Below the pieces are notes generated by a model. That model worked only from the letters and a program-made list of their open reading frames with translations, searched no databases and was not told the DNA's origin. A stretch of DNA of 64,000 nt from Gillisia marina (lineage in GTDB: Bacteria; Bacteroidota; Bacteroidia; Flavobacteriales; Flavobacteriaceae), in NCBI RefSeq assembly GCF_000258765.1, contig NZ_AJLT01000019.1, positions 1 to 64,000 on the forward strand, given 5' to 3'. Every line of letters starts with the position of its first letter. The stretch's first letter is position 1. This document shows, one piece after another, positions 1-9,922 of the stretch. The position numbers were made by a program, and so were the translations under genes.

Positions 1-71
1 CGGGGTTTGCTTTTTTCACTCATTAAGAGGTTTAACATCTCGAGGTGAGCTTCAAATTGCTCTGTTTTCGC

Positions 72-2339
72 CTAAGCGTTATTCTGGATCTTTATCAGGT
101 TTAAAGCTGAACCTTGCTTGAACCATTCAATTTGAGAATCGTTATAAGTATGGTTTGCCTTAAAAGTATCCTTACTACCATCTGCGTGCACAACCTCTAC
201 CGTTAATGGCTTATCTGGTGTAAATTCAGCTAGATCTACAAAGTTGAAAGTATCGTCTTCCTGAATTAGATTGTAATCCTTTTCATTTACAAAAGTGATC
301 CCTAACATTCCTTGCTTTTTAAGGTTAGTTTCGTGAATTCTAGCAAAAGATTTTACCAAAACTACCATAACTCCAAGATGTCTTGGCTCCATAGCCGCAT
401 GCTCTCTAGAAGAACCTTCTCCATAATTGTGATCTCCTACAACGATAGTTGAAATCCTGGCAGCTTTATATTTTCTGGCCACTGCTGGCACTCCATCGTA
501 CTCACCATCTATCTGGCTTTTCACAAAATTGGTCTTTTTATTAAAAGCATTTATTGCCCCAATAAGCATGTTATTAGAAATATTATCTAAATGCCCTCTA
601 TATCTTAACCATGGTCCTGCCATCGAAATATGATCTGTGGTACATTTCCCAAATGCTTTTATAAGCAATTTAACTCCTGTAAGGTTTTTACCATCCCAAG
701 GTTTAAAAGGCTCCAACAATTGTAAACGCTCACTATCTTTAGCAACCTTAATTACAACTTCGCTACCATCCTCAGAAGGCGCAACATACCCAGGATCTTC
801 TACATCGAATCCTTTTGGAGGAAGTTCTATCCCTGTTGGTTCATCCAAAAACACTTCTTCCCCATCTTCATTTAATAATTTATCTCTGGTTGGATCAAAA
901 TCTAATCTTCCGGAAATTGCTATCGCAGCCACCATTTCTGGAGAACCTACAAACGCGTGGGTATTTGGATTCCCATCGGCTCTTTTAGAGAAGTTTCGGT
1001 TAAAAGAATGTACAATCGTATTTTTCTCATCCCCTTTTCTATCACTTCTATCCCACTGCCCAATACATGGCCCACAAGCATTGGTGAAAATGGTAGCATC
1101 TAAATCTTCAAAAATTTGAAGTAATCCATCTCTTTCTGCCGTAAATCGAATAGTTTCAGATCCCGGGTTAATTCCAAAATCAGATTTTGATTTTATGTTT
1201 TTATCTACCGCTTGCTTTGCAATTGACGCTGCACGAGTAAGATCTTCATAGGATGAATTTGTACAAGAACCTATTAGTCCCCAATCTACCTTTAGTGGCC
1301 AATCATTCTCTTTTGCCTTCTCTCTCATTTCTGAAATAGGAGTTGCAAGATCCGGAGTAAATGGTCCGTTCAAGTGAGGTTTTAATTCAGATAAATTGAT
1401 TTCTATTACCTCATCAAAATATTGTTCCGGGTTAGCATAAACTTCATCATCTCCGGTTAAATGCTCTCTAATCTCATTTGCTGCAGCAGCAACATCTTCT
1501 CTAATTGTAGCATTTAAGTAACGCTCCATAGAATCGTCGTATCCAAAAGTAGAAGTTGTAGCACCTACTTCTGCACCCATATTACAAATAGTACCTTTTC
1601 CTGTACAAGACATAGAACGAGCACCTTCGCCAAAATATTCAATAATTGCACCGGTACCACCTTTAACGGTTAGTATACCGGCAACTTTTAAAATAACATC
1701 TTTTGCAGAAGTCCATCCGGAAAGCTTCCCAGTTAACTTAACTCCAATCAATTTTGGAAACTTAAGCTCCCAAGCCATACCAGCCATAACATCTACAGCA
1801 TCTGCTCCACCAACTCCAATGGCCACCATTCCTAGTCCCCCTGCATTTACAGTATGAGAATCTGTACCTATCATCATTCCTCCAGGAAATGCATAATTTT
1901 CTAATACAACTTGATGTATGATCCCTGCTCCAGGCTTCCAAAATCCAATTCCGTATTTGTTGGAAACAGATTCTAGAAATTCAAATACTTCATGACTTGA
2001 CTTATTTGCTGAAACCAAATCTAAAGCCGCTCCCATTTTCGCTTGAATCAAGTGATCACAGTGAACCGTAGTAGGAACTGCAACATTCTTTTTTCCAGCT
2101 TGCATAAATTGCAGCAACGCCATTTGTGCAGTTGCATCCTGACATGCAATTCTATCCGGAGCAAAATCTACATAATCCTTCCCGCGCTTAAATGCCTGAT
2201 TAGAATCTGCGTCCCATAAATGAGAATAAAGTATTTTTTCTGAAAGAGTTAAAGGCTTCCCAACAACTTCACGTGCCTTGTTTACACGATCTGCCATTTG
2301 GCTATAAACCTTCTTGATCATATCTATATCGTATGCCAT
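72..2339 (-). CDS. acn: aconitate hydratase
   Basis: Aconitase of the TCA cycle, interconverting citrate and isocitrate with a labile [4Fe-4S] cluster in the cytoplasm. At 755 residues it has the length of the mitochondrial-type aconitases. The three cluster ligands are visible: Cys359 in GSCTNSS, and Cys422 and Cys425 in CGPCIGQW. The C-terminal swivel domain is present, with the GSSREHAA signature around residue 640. The ATG start gives the usual family N-terminus. It is monocistronic as far as can be seen: the upstream spacer is long, and downstream only 71 bases remain in the window. A weak -7-like element (TAATTTCG on the minus strand, 2374-2381) lies upstream. The family call is certain; the paralog class letter is not. 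Confidence 0.97.
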   Translation of the reverse strand: MAYDIDMIKKVYSQMADRVNKAREVVGKPLTLSEKILYSHLWDADSNQAFKRGKDYVDFAPDRIACQDATAQMALLQFMQAGKKNVAVPTTVHCDHLIQAKMGAALDLVSANKSSHEVFEFLESVSNKYGIGFWKPGAGIIHQVVLENYAFPGGMMIGTDSHTVNAGGLGMVAIGVGGADAVDVMAGMAWELKFPKLIGVKLTGKLSGWTSAKDVILKVAGILTVKGGTGAIIEYFGEGARSMSCTGKGTICNMGAEVGATTSTFGYDDSMERYLNATIREDVAAAANEIREHLTGDDEVYANPEQYFDEVIEINLSELKPHLNGPFTPDLATPISEMREKAKENDWPLKVDWGLIGSCTNSSYEDLTRAASIAKQAVDKNIKSKSDFGINPGSETIRFTAERDGLLQIFEDLDATIFTNACGPCIGQWDRSDRKGDEKNTIVHSFNRNFSKRADGNPNTHAFVGSPEMVAAIAISGRLDFDPTRDKLLNEDGEEVFLDEPTGIELPPKGFDVEDPGYVAPSEDGSEVVIKVAKDSERLQLLEPFKPWDGKNLTGVKLLIKAFGKCTTDHISMAGPWLRYRGHLDNISNNMLIGAINAFNKKTNFVKSQIDGEYDGVPAVARKYKAARISTIVVGDHNYGEGSSREHAAMEPRHLGVMVVLVKSFARIHETNLKKQGMLGITFVNEKDYNLIQEDDTFNFVDLAEFTPDKPLTVEVVHADGSKDTFKANHTYNDSQIEWFKQGSALNLIKIQNNA

Positions 2340-2340
2340 A

Positions 2341-2888
2341 TTTTAATTGATTTTATGTTCTAAAAAAGTCTTGCGAAATTACGAAATTCAACCGGATTTT
2401 AAAAATTAGTGCAGAAATTGAATAATAATTAAGGATATTTTAAACAAACCCCAGTTTTAAATTCAAAACTTTAATTTGACTTAAAAATGAAATGAAAATT
2501 TAAGAATATGATAATTGAGAATCTTGAATTGAATTAAGAAACTGAATTATATTTCCACGGATAAATTGAAGAGCAGGCGTAAATAAGCAGAATTCAAAAA
2601 TGAGCTTTTATTGTCTTAACGAAACGAAATTTCAGATTCCTAAATCATCTCGTTACCGATAACTATCCGGACAATCGATATGACCTATAGAGTACATTTG
2701 TCATTCTGAAAGAAGTGAAACGAATTGAAGAATCTCAACAATAAAAATTTTATTAACTAGAGATCCCTCCTCCCGATAGGTATCGGGACGTCGGGATGAC
2801 AAGAGAGAATATTTCTTGCAAAGAAGTAAATGTAATTTAATCAAGAAGCTCTTAAAGCCCTTAAAATACTAGAAAAATTATCGAATAA
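2341..2888. other. non-coding spacer
   Basis: A 548-bp AT-rich spacer between the aconitase start and the moxR-like stop. No plausible gene in any frame. Its only structured content is the palindromic repeat at 2700-2800. The aconitase promoter must lie near 2350-2410. Confidence 0.7.
2700..2800. repeat. REPIN-like palindromic repeat, copy 1
   Basis: Begins GTCATTCTGAA and ends GGGATGAC, so the ends are inverted (GTCAT/ATGAC). The right half contains a nested hairpin, CCCGATAGGTATCGGG. The halves are joined by an AT-rich stretch. The same architecture recurs at about a dozen other spacers in the window. Confidence 0.75.
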
Positions 2889-3842
2889 CTAAAACAAGGA
2901 TTGAATGATTTGCCCTTCAGTAATTCCTTCAGCCTCCGCTTTATAATTTTTTATAATTCTATGTCGGAGTATTCCAGGAGCAACCGCTTGTATATTTTCT
3001 ATATCTGGAGAGAATTTTCCATTTAAAATAGCATGTGCTTTTGCAGCGAGCACCAAATTCTGTGAGGCTCTGGGACCAGCTCCCCAATCTACATAATTTT
3101 TTATAAGGTCTGGAGTTGCTTGACCATTTGGCCGACTCTTGCCAACCATTCTTACTGCATATTCAATTACGTTATCCGGCACAGGAACTCTTCTAACCAA
3201 TTGCTGAATTTCTATAATTTCTGAAGCTGAAAACAATGGATTCACAACTTGCTCTATATTAGATGTGGTTGTTTTCACCACATCTACTTCTTCCTGAAAA
3301 GATGGATAATCTAAATTAATGGCAAACATAAATCTATCCAATTGCGCTTCTGGCAATGGATAGGTTCCTTCCTGCTCTATTGGATTTTGTGTTGCCAAAA
3401 CAAAATAAGGCAAGCTAAGTTTGTAGTGATTTCCCGCAACGGTAACAGATCGTTCCTGCATTGCTTCTAGCAAAGCTGCCTGTGTCTTTGGCGGAGTCCT
3501 GTTTATTTCATCGGCCAGAATAATATTCGAAAAGATAGGGCCTTTTATAAATTTAAAATGCCTATTCTCATCTAAGATCTCCGACCCAAGAATATCACTA
3601 GGCATCAAATCTGGGGTAAACTGAATCCTTTTGAAGTTTAAACCCAAAGCCTGAGCAATGGTGTTTACCATAAGAGTTTTCGCCAATCCGGGAACACCAA
3701 TTAGTAATGCGTGTCCTCCGGAAAAAATTGATAAGAGGATTTGATCTACAACCTCCTCCTGACCAACTATTACCTTCGCTATTTCCTTTTTAAGCAGCCG
3801 ATGTTTCTCGACTAAATTTTCTACAGCGGTAACATCAGACAT
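2889..3842 (-). CDS. MoxR-family AAA+ ATPase
   Basis: AAA+ ATPase of the MoxR family, usually a chaperone-like activator of VWA-domain or metal-dependent proteins. Walker A is GVPGLAKT at residues 49-56, Walker B is IILADE at 107-112, followed by the typical NRTPPKTQAALLEAM sensor region. The 317-residue length is normal. It is the last gene of a minus-strand operon, only 9 bp downstream of the surA-like gene, whose product works in outer-membrane protein folding. The VWA/DUF58 genes that often accompany MoxR are not adjacent here, so the client is unknown. Confidence 0.93.
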   Translation of the reverse strand: MSDVTAVENLVEKHRLLKKEIAKVIVGQEEVVDQILLSIFSGGHALLIGVPGLAKTLMVNTIAQALGLNFKRIQFTPDLMPSDILGSEILDENRHFKFIKGPIFSNIILADEINRTPPKTQAALLEAMQERSVTVAGNHYKLSLPYFVLATQNPIEQEGTYPLPEAQLDRFMFAINLDYPSFQEEVDVVKTTTSNIEQVVNPLFSASEIIEIQQLVRRVPVPDNVIEYAVRMVGKSRPNGQATPDLIKNYVDWGAGPRASQNLVLAAKAHAILNGKFSPDIENIQAVAPGILRHRIIKNYKAEAEGITEGQIIQSLF

Positions 3843-3851
3843 TTGTGTGTT

Positions 3852-5309
3852 TTATTTCTTTAACCAATTACTTTCGTAGGAGCAGTCTCTAAATTTACCA
3901 TTTATTTTAATATAGGTATCTGCGATCTTTTCCTTTTGCCATTTTGCGATAGCTTTCAATTGCTTATCTCTTAATGCCAATTCTTTGATCTTCATGTAAT
4001 CTTGAACAAAATCTGCCTTATGCTCCTTATACCTTTTATTAACTGTAATAATCTTAAAGAAAGTCTTCCCGGTACGCTCTTGATCTCTTAATACTAAAGA
4101 GACATCACCTTCCTGTAAGTTCACAACTTGGTCGTAAAGCTCCGGATCTATTTTAGTAAGCTCGAACCTTGTATCTCCATTTGTAGGGTTTATTAACTTC
4201 CCATTATTTGCAGCAGTTTGTTCTTCATCTGAAAATTGTTTTGCAGCAGCTCCAAAGGTGATTTCCTTACTCAAAATTTTAGTTCTCAAACTATCTATTT
4301 GAGCTTTTGCGCTTTCTACAGTTGCATTGGTAACATCCGGAATCAATAATATATGTCTGATTTCAAGATTCTGACCAATCACTTTTTCAACCTTAATAAT
4401 ATGATATCCAAATGAGGAAGCAAATGGCTCACTAACTTCACCTTCTTGCAAACTAAATGCAGTGTCTTTAAAATCCTTATCTAAACCATCTTTTCTTGTG
4501 ATTACCATTCTACCACCATCGCTACTAGAGCCTGGATCCTGAGAGTAAAGCACCGCCTTTGTCCCAAAGCTCGCACCATTATCCACAATATCTTCTCTAA
4601 ATTCATTAAGCCTATCGATTACCTTTTGCTTTTCACTTTCCGGTACTTCTGGTTTAATTACTATTTGAGCTATCTCTACTTCATCTCCAAAAATTGGTCT
4701 TTCATCTTCCGGAATTTTATCGAAATAAGAACGAATTTCTTCAGGTGTAATTTCTACTCCTTCAATAATACTCTGTTGCATTCTTTTAGAAAGCTCTTGG
4801 TTCTTGTTCAGCTCAAATAATTCATTTCTAAATTCATCTTCAGAATCCCTTTTATAGAAATTCAACACTTTTTGCATAGAGCCAACTTGTCCTACCATTT
4901 GTGTTATTTGCTGATCTACATAACTTCTAACTTCAACATCAGAAACTATAATACTATCCTGAATTGCGTGGTGAGCATAGAGTTTATTTTCTAATAAACT
5001 TCCTGCCAATTGGCAATCTGTAATATCTTCAGTAGAAACCCCTTGACTTTTAAGATCCTTATACATAAGGTCTATATCGCTGTCTAAAATAACATAGCCT
5101 CCAACAACTGCTGCAATTCCATCAACTTTATATCGCTGAAATTCTGTAGGCTCTTCTTTAACTTCTACCACTTCTTTTTCAGGTTGAATCGCAGTGCTAT
5201 CTGTAACAATTACTTCCTGTGCATTAACATTGCTTTGAAACCCAATTAAGAGTGTTCCAAGTGCTAAACCTTTAATTATATATTTCAAATTGTTTGTTTT
5301 CAATTGCAT
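3852..5309 (-). CDS. surA: SurA-like periplasmic peptidylprolyl isomerase
   Basis: Periplasmic chaperone/parvulin helping outer-membrane proteins fold. The first ~31 residues are a signal peptide ending NVNAQ. A SurA N-terminal chaperone segment follows (about 65-210), then two parvulin domains (about 210-310 and 318-425); the first holds the GGRM and FGYHIIK motifs. At 485 residues it matches flavobacterial SurA proteins. The start overlaps the end of the upstream lipoprotein isomerase gene by 38 bp, and moxR follows 9 bp downstream, so the three genes form one operon. The orthology name is by architecture only. Confidence 0.9.
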   Translation of the reverse strand: MQLKTNNLKYIIKGLALGTLLIGFQSNVNAQEVIVTDSTAIQPEKEVVEVKEEPTEFQRYKVDGIAAVVGGYVILDSDIDLMYKDLKSQGVSTEDITDCQLAGSLLENKLYAHHAIQDSIIVSDVEVRSYVDQQITQMVGQVGSMQKVLNFYKRDSEDEFRNELFELNKNQELSKRMQQSIIEGVEITPEEIRSYFDKIPEDERPIFGDEVEIAQIVIKPEVPESEKQKVIDRLNEFREDIVDNGASFGTKAVLYSQDPGSSSDGGRMVITRKDGLDKDFKDTAFSLQEGEVSEPFASSFGYHIIKVEKVIGQNLEIRHILLIPDVTNATVESAKAQIDSLRTKILSKEITFGAAAKQFSDEEQTAANNGKLINPTNGDTRFELTKIDPELYDQVVNLQEGDVSLVLRDQERTGKTFFKIITVNKRYKEHKADFVQDYMKIKELALRDKQLKAIAKWQKEKIADTYIKINGKFRDCSYESNWLKK

Positions 5310-6132
5310 CTCTAGTTATATCTTTTTCTAATTCTTTTACCAAATTGGCTTTTCGCTTATTAAGCAGGATCTGTTTTATTGTGGAAGTTGCATATTCCAA
5401 AGGTGCTTGATCGTTCCTTAAAAGCACGTCGTTTACATACACCAAATATACCTCTAATGAATCTTCAAGCTGAAGAAAATTCGACTTTTTTAAAAGCTGA
5501 GACTTATTTCCATCATTTAAAGGAACAATTCTATTATAGACAGACTTTGTACCTACCCAAACCGAATCATTAAAGGAGTAGGATTTAAACTGAAGGGAGA
5601 TCTTATCAAGGTCAGATTTATCCTCTTCATTAAAGCGTATAAACTTCCTTTTTATATCCTCGAAATCCATGTTATTGCTCAGATTGATAAATCTCAATTT
5701 AACAAGGTCTTCATTTAATCTAAAGTTTTCGAGGTGCTCCTTATAATATCCTTCAATTTCATTCTCATTTAAAGCCGTATCCAATCTCTTCGCCACCATT
5801 GCATCTGCATAGGCTTTACTATAAAGTTCATTTTTATAGTTACTCACCAACTCATCAAATTCTTTTTGTTGCTCACTGCTTAAGTTAAATTTCGCCTTAT
5901 CTATTAATAATTGTTGCGTAGCCCATCTATTAATAAAATTGTTCACCATTAAGGTGCTGTCTTCTTCAGAAACTCCTTCGCCAACTAAAGCTTGAATATC
6001 TTCTAAATACAAATAATTCTCATTCACTCTTGCAACAACTTCTCGTTCTTCTGCCTTCTGAAAATAATTACAACTTTGTAATACGATTAAGCAACCAAGT
6101 AACAGTATAAATTTCGAGATATAATTCTCCAT
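5272..6132 (-). CDS. lipoprotein with SurA/PpiC-like chaperone fold
   Basis: A 286-residue lipoprotein: the N-terminus carries a lipobox LQSC (Cys21), so it is probably anchored in the envelope. The rest resembles the N-terminal SurA chaperone region, with a weak parvulin-like C-terminal part and no clear catalytic motif. It is first in the operon with the surA-like gene (38-bp overlap) and moxR. This position suggests an accessory outer-membrane-protein folding factor. The annotation peptidylprolyl isomerase would be conventional, but enzymatic activity is not evident from the sequence. Confidence 0.75.
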   Translation of the reverse strand: MENYISKFILLLGCLIVLQSCNYFQKAEEREVVARVNENYLYLEDIQALVGEGVSEEDSTLMVNNFINRWATQQLLIDKAKFNLSSEQQKEFDELVSNYKNELYSKAYADAMVAKRLDTALNENEIEGYYKEHLENFRLNEDLVKLRFINLSNNMDFEDIKRKFIRFNEEDKSDLDKISLQFKSYSFNDSVWVGTKSVYNRIVPLNDGNKSQLLKKSNFLQLEDSLEVYLVYVNDVLLRNDQAPLEYATSTIKQILLNKRKANLVKELEKDITRDAIENKQFEIYN

Positions 6133-6335
6133 TGTAGGCAGATAACTTTAATAAAATCCAATATTCTTAAAAAAAACCAGAACAATCTGATTATTATAAA
6201 AATACAGCTGCAAAAATAATAATTCCTTAAGCTTACACAAGCTACAAAGTGTAAACGATTCAAAATACACTAAATTATACCTTAAAAAATAAATTTTCTG
6301 AAGTATCTTAGATAGCCAACTAAAATGATACCAAG

Positions 6336-6788
6336 ATGAAATATTCAAAAGAAATAATCATCGATCTACCCAGAGAAGAAGTAATTGCCAAAATGGAAGA
6401 CCCCAATAATTTTAAACATTGGCAAAAGGGTTTTGTTTCCTATAAACACATTAGCGGAAAAGCGGGCCATAATGATGCACGTTCTAAGTTGAAGTATAAA
6501 ATGGGTAAGCGCAATATAGAAATGGTGGAAACTATTGAAAAAAATAACCTACCCAGTAAGCTTTTTGTCTCGTATGATGCAAAGGGAGTTTTCAACCGGC
6601 AAAAGAATTATTTTGAAGAAGTTGACAGCAATTCAACAAAATGGATTTCAGATAATGAATTTGAATGCTCCGGCTTTATGAAAATAATCGCATTTTTGAT
6701 GCCCGGTTCTTTCAAGAATCAAACCTATAAATACATGAAAGACTTTAAAGCTTTTGCTGAAAATGGCACAAGTGTATTAAATGAATAA
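6336..6788 (+). CDS. SRPBCC family protein
   Basis: A 150-residue protein with the START/Bet v1-like (SRPBCC) layout: an N-terminal strand reading KEIIIDLPREEVIAKMEDP, central beta strands, and a long C-terminal helix (NQTYKYMKDFKAFAE). Such proteins bind small hydrophobic ligands in a cavity; the ligand is unknown. No signal peptide. It is followed after 5 bp by a small gene of unknown function and is probably cotranscribed with it. Confidence 0.75.
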   Translation: MKYSKEIIIDLPREEVIAKMEDPNNFKHWQKGFVSYKHISGKAGHNDARSKLKYKMGKRNIEMVETIEKNNLPSKLFVSYDAKGVFNRQKNYFEEVDSNSTKWISDNEFECSGFMKIIAFLMPGSFKNQTYKYMKDFKAFAENGTSVLNE

Positions 6789-6793
6789 AACAA

Positions 6794-7036
6794 ATGGAGA
6801 GACAAATTAAACTTATCTGGGATTTTAGAGGTCCCGAAGCATTACCTATTGCTAAACATCATGAAATTCATTTAAAAGATTTTATTAAAGCTGAAAAAAT
6901 TAAAGACCGAGACATAACGGGTTTTGAAGAAATAAACGAGTTACACTCAATTGCTTTTTGGGTAGTCCCGGAGTCTGAGATCAAAACTTATAGAGACGTA
7001 CTAAAACCAAATAGAGCAACGGTTTACGAAAAATGA
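6794..7036 (+). CDS. conserved hypothetical protein (80 aa)
   Basis: I do not recognise this family. It is an 80-residue soluble protein without signal peptide or membrane segment, mixed alpha/beta, with a GPEALPIAKHHEIHL segment near the N-terminus. It lies 5 bp downstream of the SRPBCC gene in the same direction and appears translationally linked to it. The codon usage matches its neighbours, so it is probably real. Confidence 0.65.
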   Translation: MERQIKLIWDFRGPEALPIAKHHEIHLKDFIKAEKIKDRDITGFEEINELHSIAFWVVPESEIKTYRDVLKPNRATVYEK

Positions 7037-7054
7037 TCTTTTTGGAATTAATCT

Positions 7055-7085
7055 TTCGGTTATTTAAAAGGGTCTGCTATATTTG
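7055..7085 (+). promoter_or_regulatory. predicted promoter of the ompH/skp gene
   Basis: TATATTTG at 7078-7085 fits the Bacteroidota -7 consensus TAnnTTTG exactly. TTCG at 7055-7058, 19 nt upstream, is one mismatch from the -33 TTTG. Transcription would begin near 7091, which supports a translation start at 7102 and excludes the upstream in-frame starts. Confidence 0.6.
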
Positions 7086-7101
7086 GAAAAATTTAAAAAT
7101 C

Positions 7102-7614
7102 ATGAAAAATATTTTACTGGCACTTGCCATTTTTATCACAAGTTTAAGTGTTCAAGCTCAAACAAAAGTGGGAACTATAGATGCTGAATTTATTCTATCT
7201 CAAATGCCTGAAGCTATAACCGTGGATGAAAGCTTAAAAACCTACAACACAAAGCTACAAGAAGATTTACAAACTACAGTAAAAAAATATGAAGACTTGG
7301 TAGCCAACTACCAGACTAATAGCACCACTTTTACAGAAGAGGAAAAAACGACTAAGGAATCTGAAATAATTGGCCTTGAAAATGATATTAAAAGTTTCAG
7401 ACAAAAAGCTTCGACGTTAATGCAAATAAGACGTAACGAATTAACACAACCTCTTTACCTAAAAATAGATGAAGCTATGCGACTTATTGTTGCTGAACAA
7501 AATTACACTCAAATTTTCAATACCAGTATAAATGGAATGGCGTATGCAGATGAGAAATATGATATAACTGAAGCCGTAATGAAAAAGCTAGGTATAGAAT
7601 TACCTAAGGAATAA
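7102..7614 (+). CDS. OmpH/Skp-family periplasmic chaperone
   Basis: A 170-residue protein with a signal peptide (MKNILLALAIFITSLSVQAQ) and the Skp/OmpH pattern: a short strand KVGTIDAEFILSQMPEA, then a long coiled-coil helical hairpin rich in E/K/Q, then a C-terminal strand. Skp proteins hold unfolded outer-membrane proteins in the periplasm. The start at 7102 is chosen because it gives a clean signal peptide and lies just downstream of a consensus -7 element; the frame extends further upstream without good support. A strong terminator follows. Confidence 0.88.
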   Translation: MKNILLALAIFITSLSVQAQTKVGTIDAEFILSQMPEAITVDESLKTYNTKLQEDLQTTVKKYEDLVANYQTNSTTFTEEEKTTKESEIIGLENDIKSFRQKASTLMQIRRNELTQPLYLKIDEAMRLIVAEQNYTQIFNTSINGMAYADEKYDITEAVMKKLGIELPKE

Positions 7615-7632
7615 ATTCAATAAAGTATAGAA

Positions 7633-7671
7633 AAAAAAGCCTGCTTCAAAATTATTGAAGCAGGCTTTTTT
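7633..7671. terminator. bidirectional rho-independent terminator
   Basis: A 17-bp perfect stem (core GCCTGCTTCAA / TTGAAGCAGGC) with a 5-nt loop, flanked by A and T runs. It ends the ompH transcript and can also serve guaB arriving from the other strand. Confidence 0.9.
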
Positions 7672-7719
7672 AATTTCAAATTAAATCTCCGGAAGCTACC
7701 GGAACAATTTTAATAACAT

Positions 7720-7809
7720 GTCATCCCGACCTTAAGAGGGATCTCCGGTTAAATTGATGCGATTTTATTGAGATTCTTCAGTACAACACTACGCTACCTT
7801 CAGAGTGAC
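7720..7809. repeat. REPIN-like palindromic repeat, copy 2
   Basis: Starts GTCATCCCGAC and ends CAGAGTGAC, with inverted termini and internal GGGATCTCC and GAGATTCTTCA boxes as in other copies. It lies between the convergent ompH and guaB genes. Confidence 0.7.
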
Positions 7810-7885
7810 AATACTATTTTATTGTAATCCCTACTTAGGAAAAATTAACTCTCAGAACCTTCGACAAACACGATATGATAAAAGT

Positions 7886-9358
7886 CTATCTACTGTAATT
7901 AGGAGATTCATTAGTGATCGTTACGTCGTGCGGATGACTTTCATTAATTCCGGAAGATGTGATTTTTACAAATTTCCCGGTCTCTTTTAAAGTTTCAATA
8001 TCCTTAGCACCACAATAGCCCATTCCGGCTCTAAGTCCTCCAACAAATTGATGAATGCTTTCCTCTAATTCTCCTTTGTAAGGAACGCGTCCTACAATTC
8101 CTTCCGGCACTAATTTCTTAATATCATCTTCTACATCTTGGAAATATCTGTCTTTAGAACCTTGTTTCATAGCCTCTACAGAACCCATTCCGCGGTAAGA
8201 CTTGAAATTCCTTCCTTCATAAATAATAGTATCTCCGGGAGATTCTTTAGTTCCGGCAAGTAGAGATCCTAACATTACACAATCTGCTCCGGCTGCAATA
8301 GCCTTTGGAATATCTCCTGTATACCGAATCCCTCCATCTGCAATAACAGGAACCCCAGTTCCTTTAAGCGCCGCTGCAACTTCTAAAACTGCAGAGAACT
8401 GAGGGAATCCAACTCCAGCTACTACTCTTGTAGTACATATAGATCCCGGTCCAATTCCAACTTTTACAGCATCTGCACCGGCATCGGCTAAATATTTGGC
8501 AGCTTCAGCAGTTGCAATATTTCCAACTACAACTTCTAAATCAGGAAATTTCGCCTTTATACTCTTTAATACTTCAACTACTCCTTTGGTGTGACCATGG
8601 GCGGTATCTATGATAATTGCATCTACACCTGCATTCACCAATGCACTAGCGCGTTCTACAGAATCTGCAGTTACACCTATAGCTGCTGCAACGCGAAGTC
8701 TTCCGTAGCTATCCTTATTGGCATTAGGTTTTTGAGTGAGTTTTGTAATATCACGGAATGTAATTAGCCCGACCAATATATCTTGATCGTTAACCACTGG
8801 TAACTTTTCAATCTTGTTTTCTTGTAAAATCACTTCTGCTTCTTCCAAAGAAGTTCCTTCAGAAACTGTAACCAAATTTTTTGAAGTCATCACCTCAGCA
8901 ATTGGCCTGCTATTATTTTTTTCGAATCTTAAATCCCTATTGGTTACAATTCCTAATAATTTACCTTCTGCATCAACAATTGGAATTCCTCCAATACTGT
9001 GCTCCTTCATATTATTTTTGGCATCCATCACCTTTGCAGACAAAGGCAGAGTAACTGGATCTATAATCATTCCACTCTCTGCACGCTTTACCTTACGAAC
9101 TTTTAAGGCCTGCTCCTCTATAGTCATGTTTTTATGCAAAACACCAATACCACCCTCTCGAGCCATAGCAATAGCCATCTTGCTCTCTGTAACCGTATCC
9201 ATAGCAGCGGATATAATTGGCACATTGATAGTAATATTTTTTGTGAATTTTGTGCGAATATTTACTTCGCGAGGCAGAATTTCTGAATATGCTGGAACTA
9301 ATAATACATCGTCGTATGTAAGTCCTTCCCCAACAATTTTGGATTCGTGTGCAGTCAT
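7886..9358 (-). CDS. guaB: IMP dehydrogenase
   Basis: Oxidises IMP to XMP with NAD+, the committed step of GMP synthesis. The 490-residue protein has the catalytic barrel interrupted by a pair of CBS domains (about 100-210). The catalytic loop GPGSICTTR carries Cys308, and the flap motif YRGMGS follows. The ATG at 9358 (MTAHESK) is chosen over an in-frame TTG at 9385, because that TTG lies inside a -7 promoter element. Monocistronic by spacing. Confidence 0.97.
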   Translation of the reverse strand: MTAHESKIVGEGLTYDDVLLVPAYSEILPREVNIRTKFTKNITINVPIISAAMDTVTESKMAIAMAREGGIGVLHKNMTIEEQALKVRKVKRAESGMIIDPVTLPLSAKVMDAKNNMKEHSIGGIPIVDAEGKLLGIVTNRDLRFEKNNSRPIAEVMTSKNLVTVSEGTSLEEAEVILQENKIEKLPVVNDQDILVGLITFRDITKLTQKPNANKDSYGRLRVAAAIGVTADSVERASALVNAGVDAIIIDTAHGHTKGVVEVLKSIKAKFPDLEVVVGNIATAEAAKYLADAGADAVKVGIGPGSICTTRVVAGVGFPQFSAVLEVAAALKGTGVPVIADGGIRYTGDIPKAIAAGADCVMLGSLLAGTKESPGDTIIYEGRNFKSYRGMGSVEAMKQGSKDRYFQDVEDDIKKLVPEGIVGRVPYKGELEESIHQFVGGLRAGMGYCGAKDIETLKETGKFVKITSSGINESHPHDVTITNESPNYSR

Positions 9359-9382
9359 AGCAATTAAAGATTTAATTGCGTG

Positions 9383-9390
9383 CAAATATA
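9383..9390 (-). promoter_or_regulatory. predicted -7 element of guaB
   Basis: TATATTTG on the minus strand, an exact match to TAnnTTTG, 24 nt upstream of the guaB ATG. The -33 box is not convincing. Confidence 0.55.
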
Positions 9391-9421
9391 CGTAATTTAA
9401 AACAAGGAAAGAGTCTGAAAA

Positions 9422-9922
9422 TCAGCTAATCTTATATTTCTTAATGAGAAGCTGATACATTGCTATAAGAACTGATGTTGTAAAAATAAGTGTCATAAGT
9501 ACACCGGAGATCATAACAATATATTTCATCCAAGTAACACCAATCCACATAAAATAGATTCCTCCAAAAGTTAGTAAGACCGAAAAGAAAGGTTCTATTA
9601 TAAGAAACATCTTGAATGCAGTGGGAAGTTTGGTAAAAAGCATGATTGCTCCAAGAAGAAAAAAGATAAAAGACATGGAAAGAATATGCGTATGAATAAT
9701 GGTAAGCATCTCGCGCTCACCTTTTTTAAATTTCATTACATCCGTATCTAAATCATCTTCATTTCCCAAATAATTTTCTTCGATACCAGATGGGTGTGTA
9801 GTCTCTGTTTGATTAACAAACAGCAAACCTGTAAAATAGCCAACACTTAAAACAACAATAAAAGTTGCAAGAAAATATTTAACCTCTTTGGGAAGAGTTA
9901 GGAGAAGGCCATTATATTGCAT
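9422..9922 (-). CDS. four-helix membrane protein of unknown function
   Basis: A 166-residue inner-membrane protein with about four transmembrane helices and one periplasmic or cytoplasmic loop rich in acidic residues (about 40-65). His77 and His79 (TIIHTHI) lie at the start of the second helix, and such intramembrane histidines could bind heme or a quinone. Its start overlaps the stop of the FMN-binding gene as TAATG, so the two are translationally coupled. I infer it to be the membrane partner of that periplasmic flavoprotein. Family not recognised. Confidence 0.7.
   Translation of the reverse strand: MQYNGLLLTLPKEVKYFLATFIVVLSVGYFTGLLFVNQTETTHPSGIEENYLGNEDDLDTDVMKFKKGEREMLTIIHTHILSMSFIFFLLGAIMLFTKLPTAFKMFLIIEPFFSVLLTFGGIYFMWIGVTWMKYIVMISGVLMTLIFTTSVLIAMYQLLIKKYKIS

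Noticed and set aside
1-71. Possible start of another minus-strand gene beyond the aconitase stop
   Set aside because: The minus strand has ATG codons near 38 and 23 with an open frame to the window edge, but at most 38 bases remain, which is too little to support a gene.
637-1119. Long open frame on the plus strand inside aconitase
   Set aside because: It is antisense to a clearly conserved enzyme with cluster ligands and has no recognisable protein features.
6148-6348. Short hydrophobic frame upstream of the SRPBCC gene
   Set aside because: AT-rich composition gives a low-complexity F/L/Y-rich translation. It overlaps the likely promoter region between divergent genes.
9359-9385. Upstream TTG start of guaB
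   Set aside because: The codon is part of the TATATTTG -7 element, so it would not be in the mRNA.
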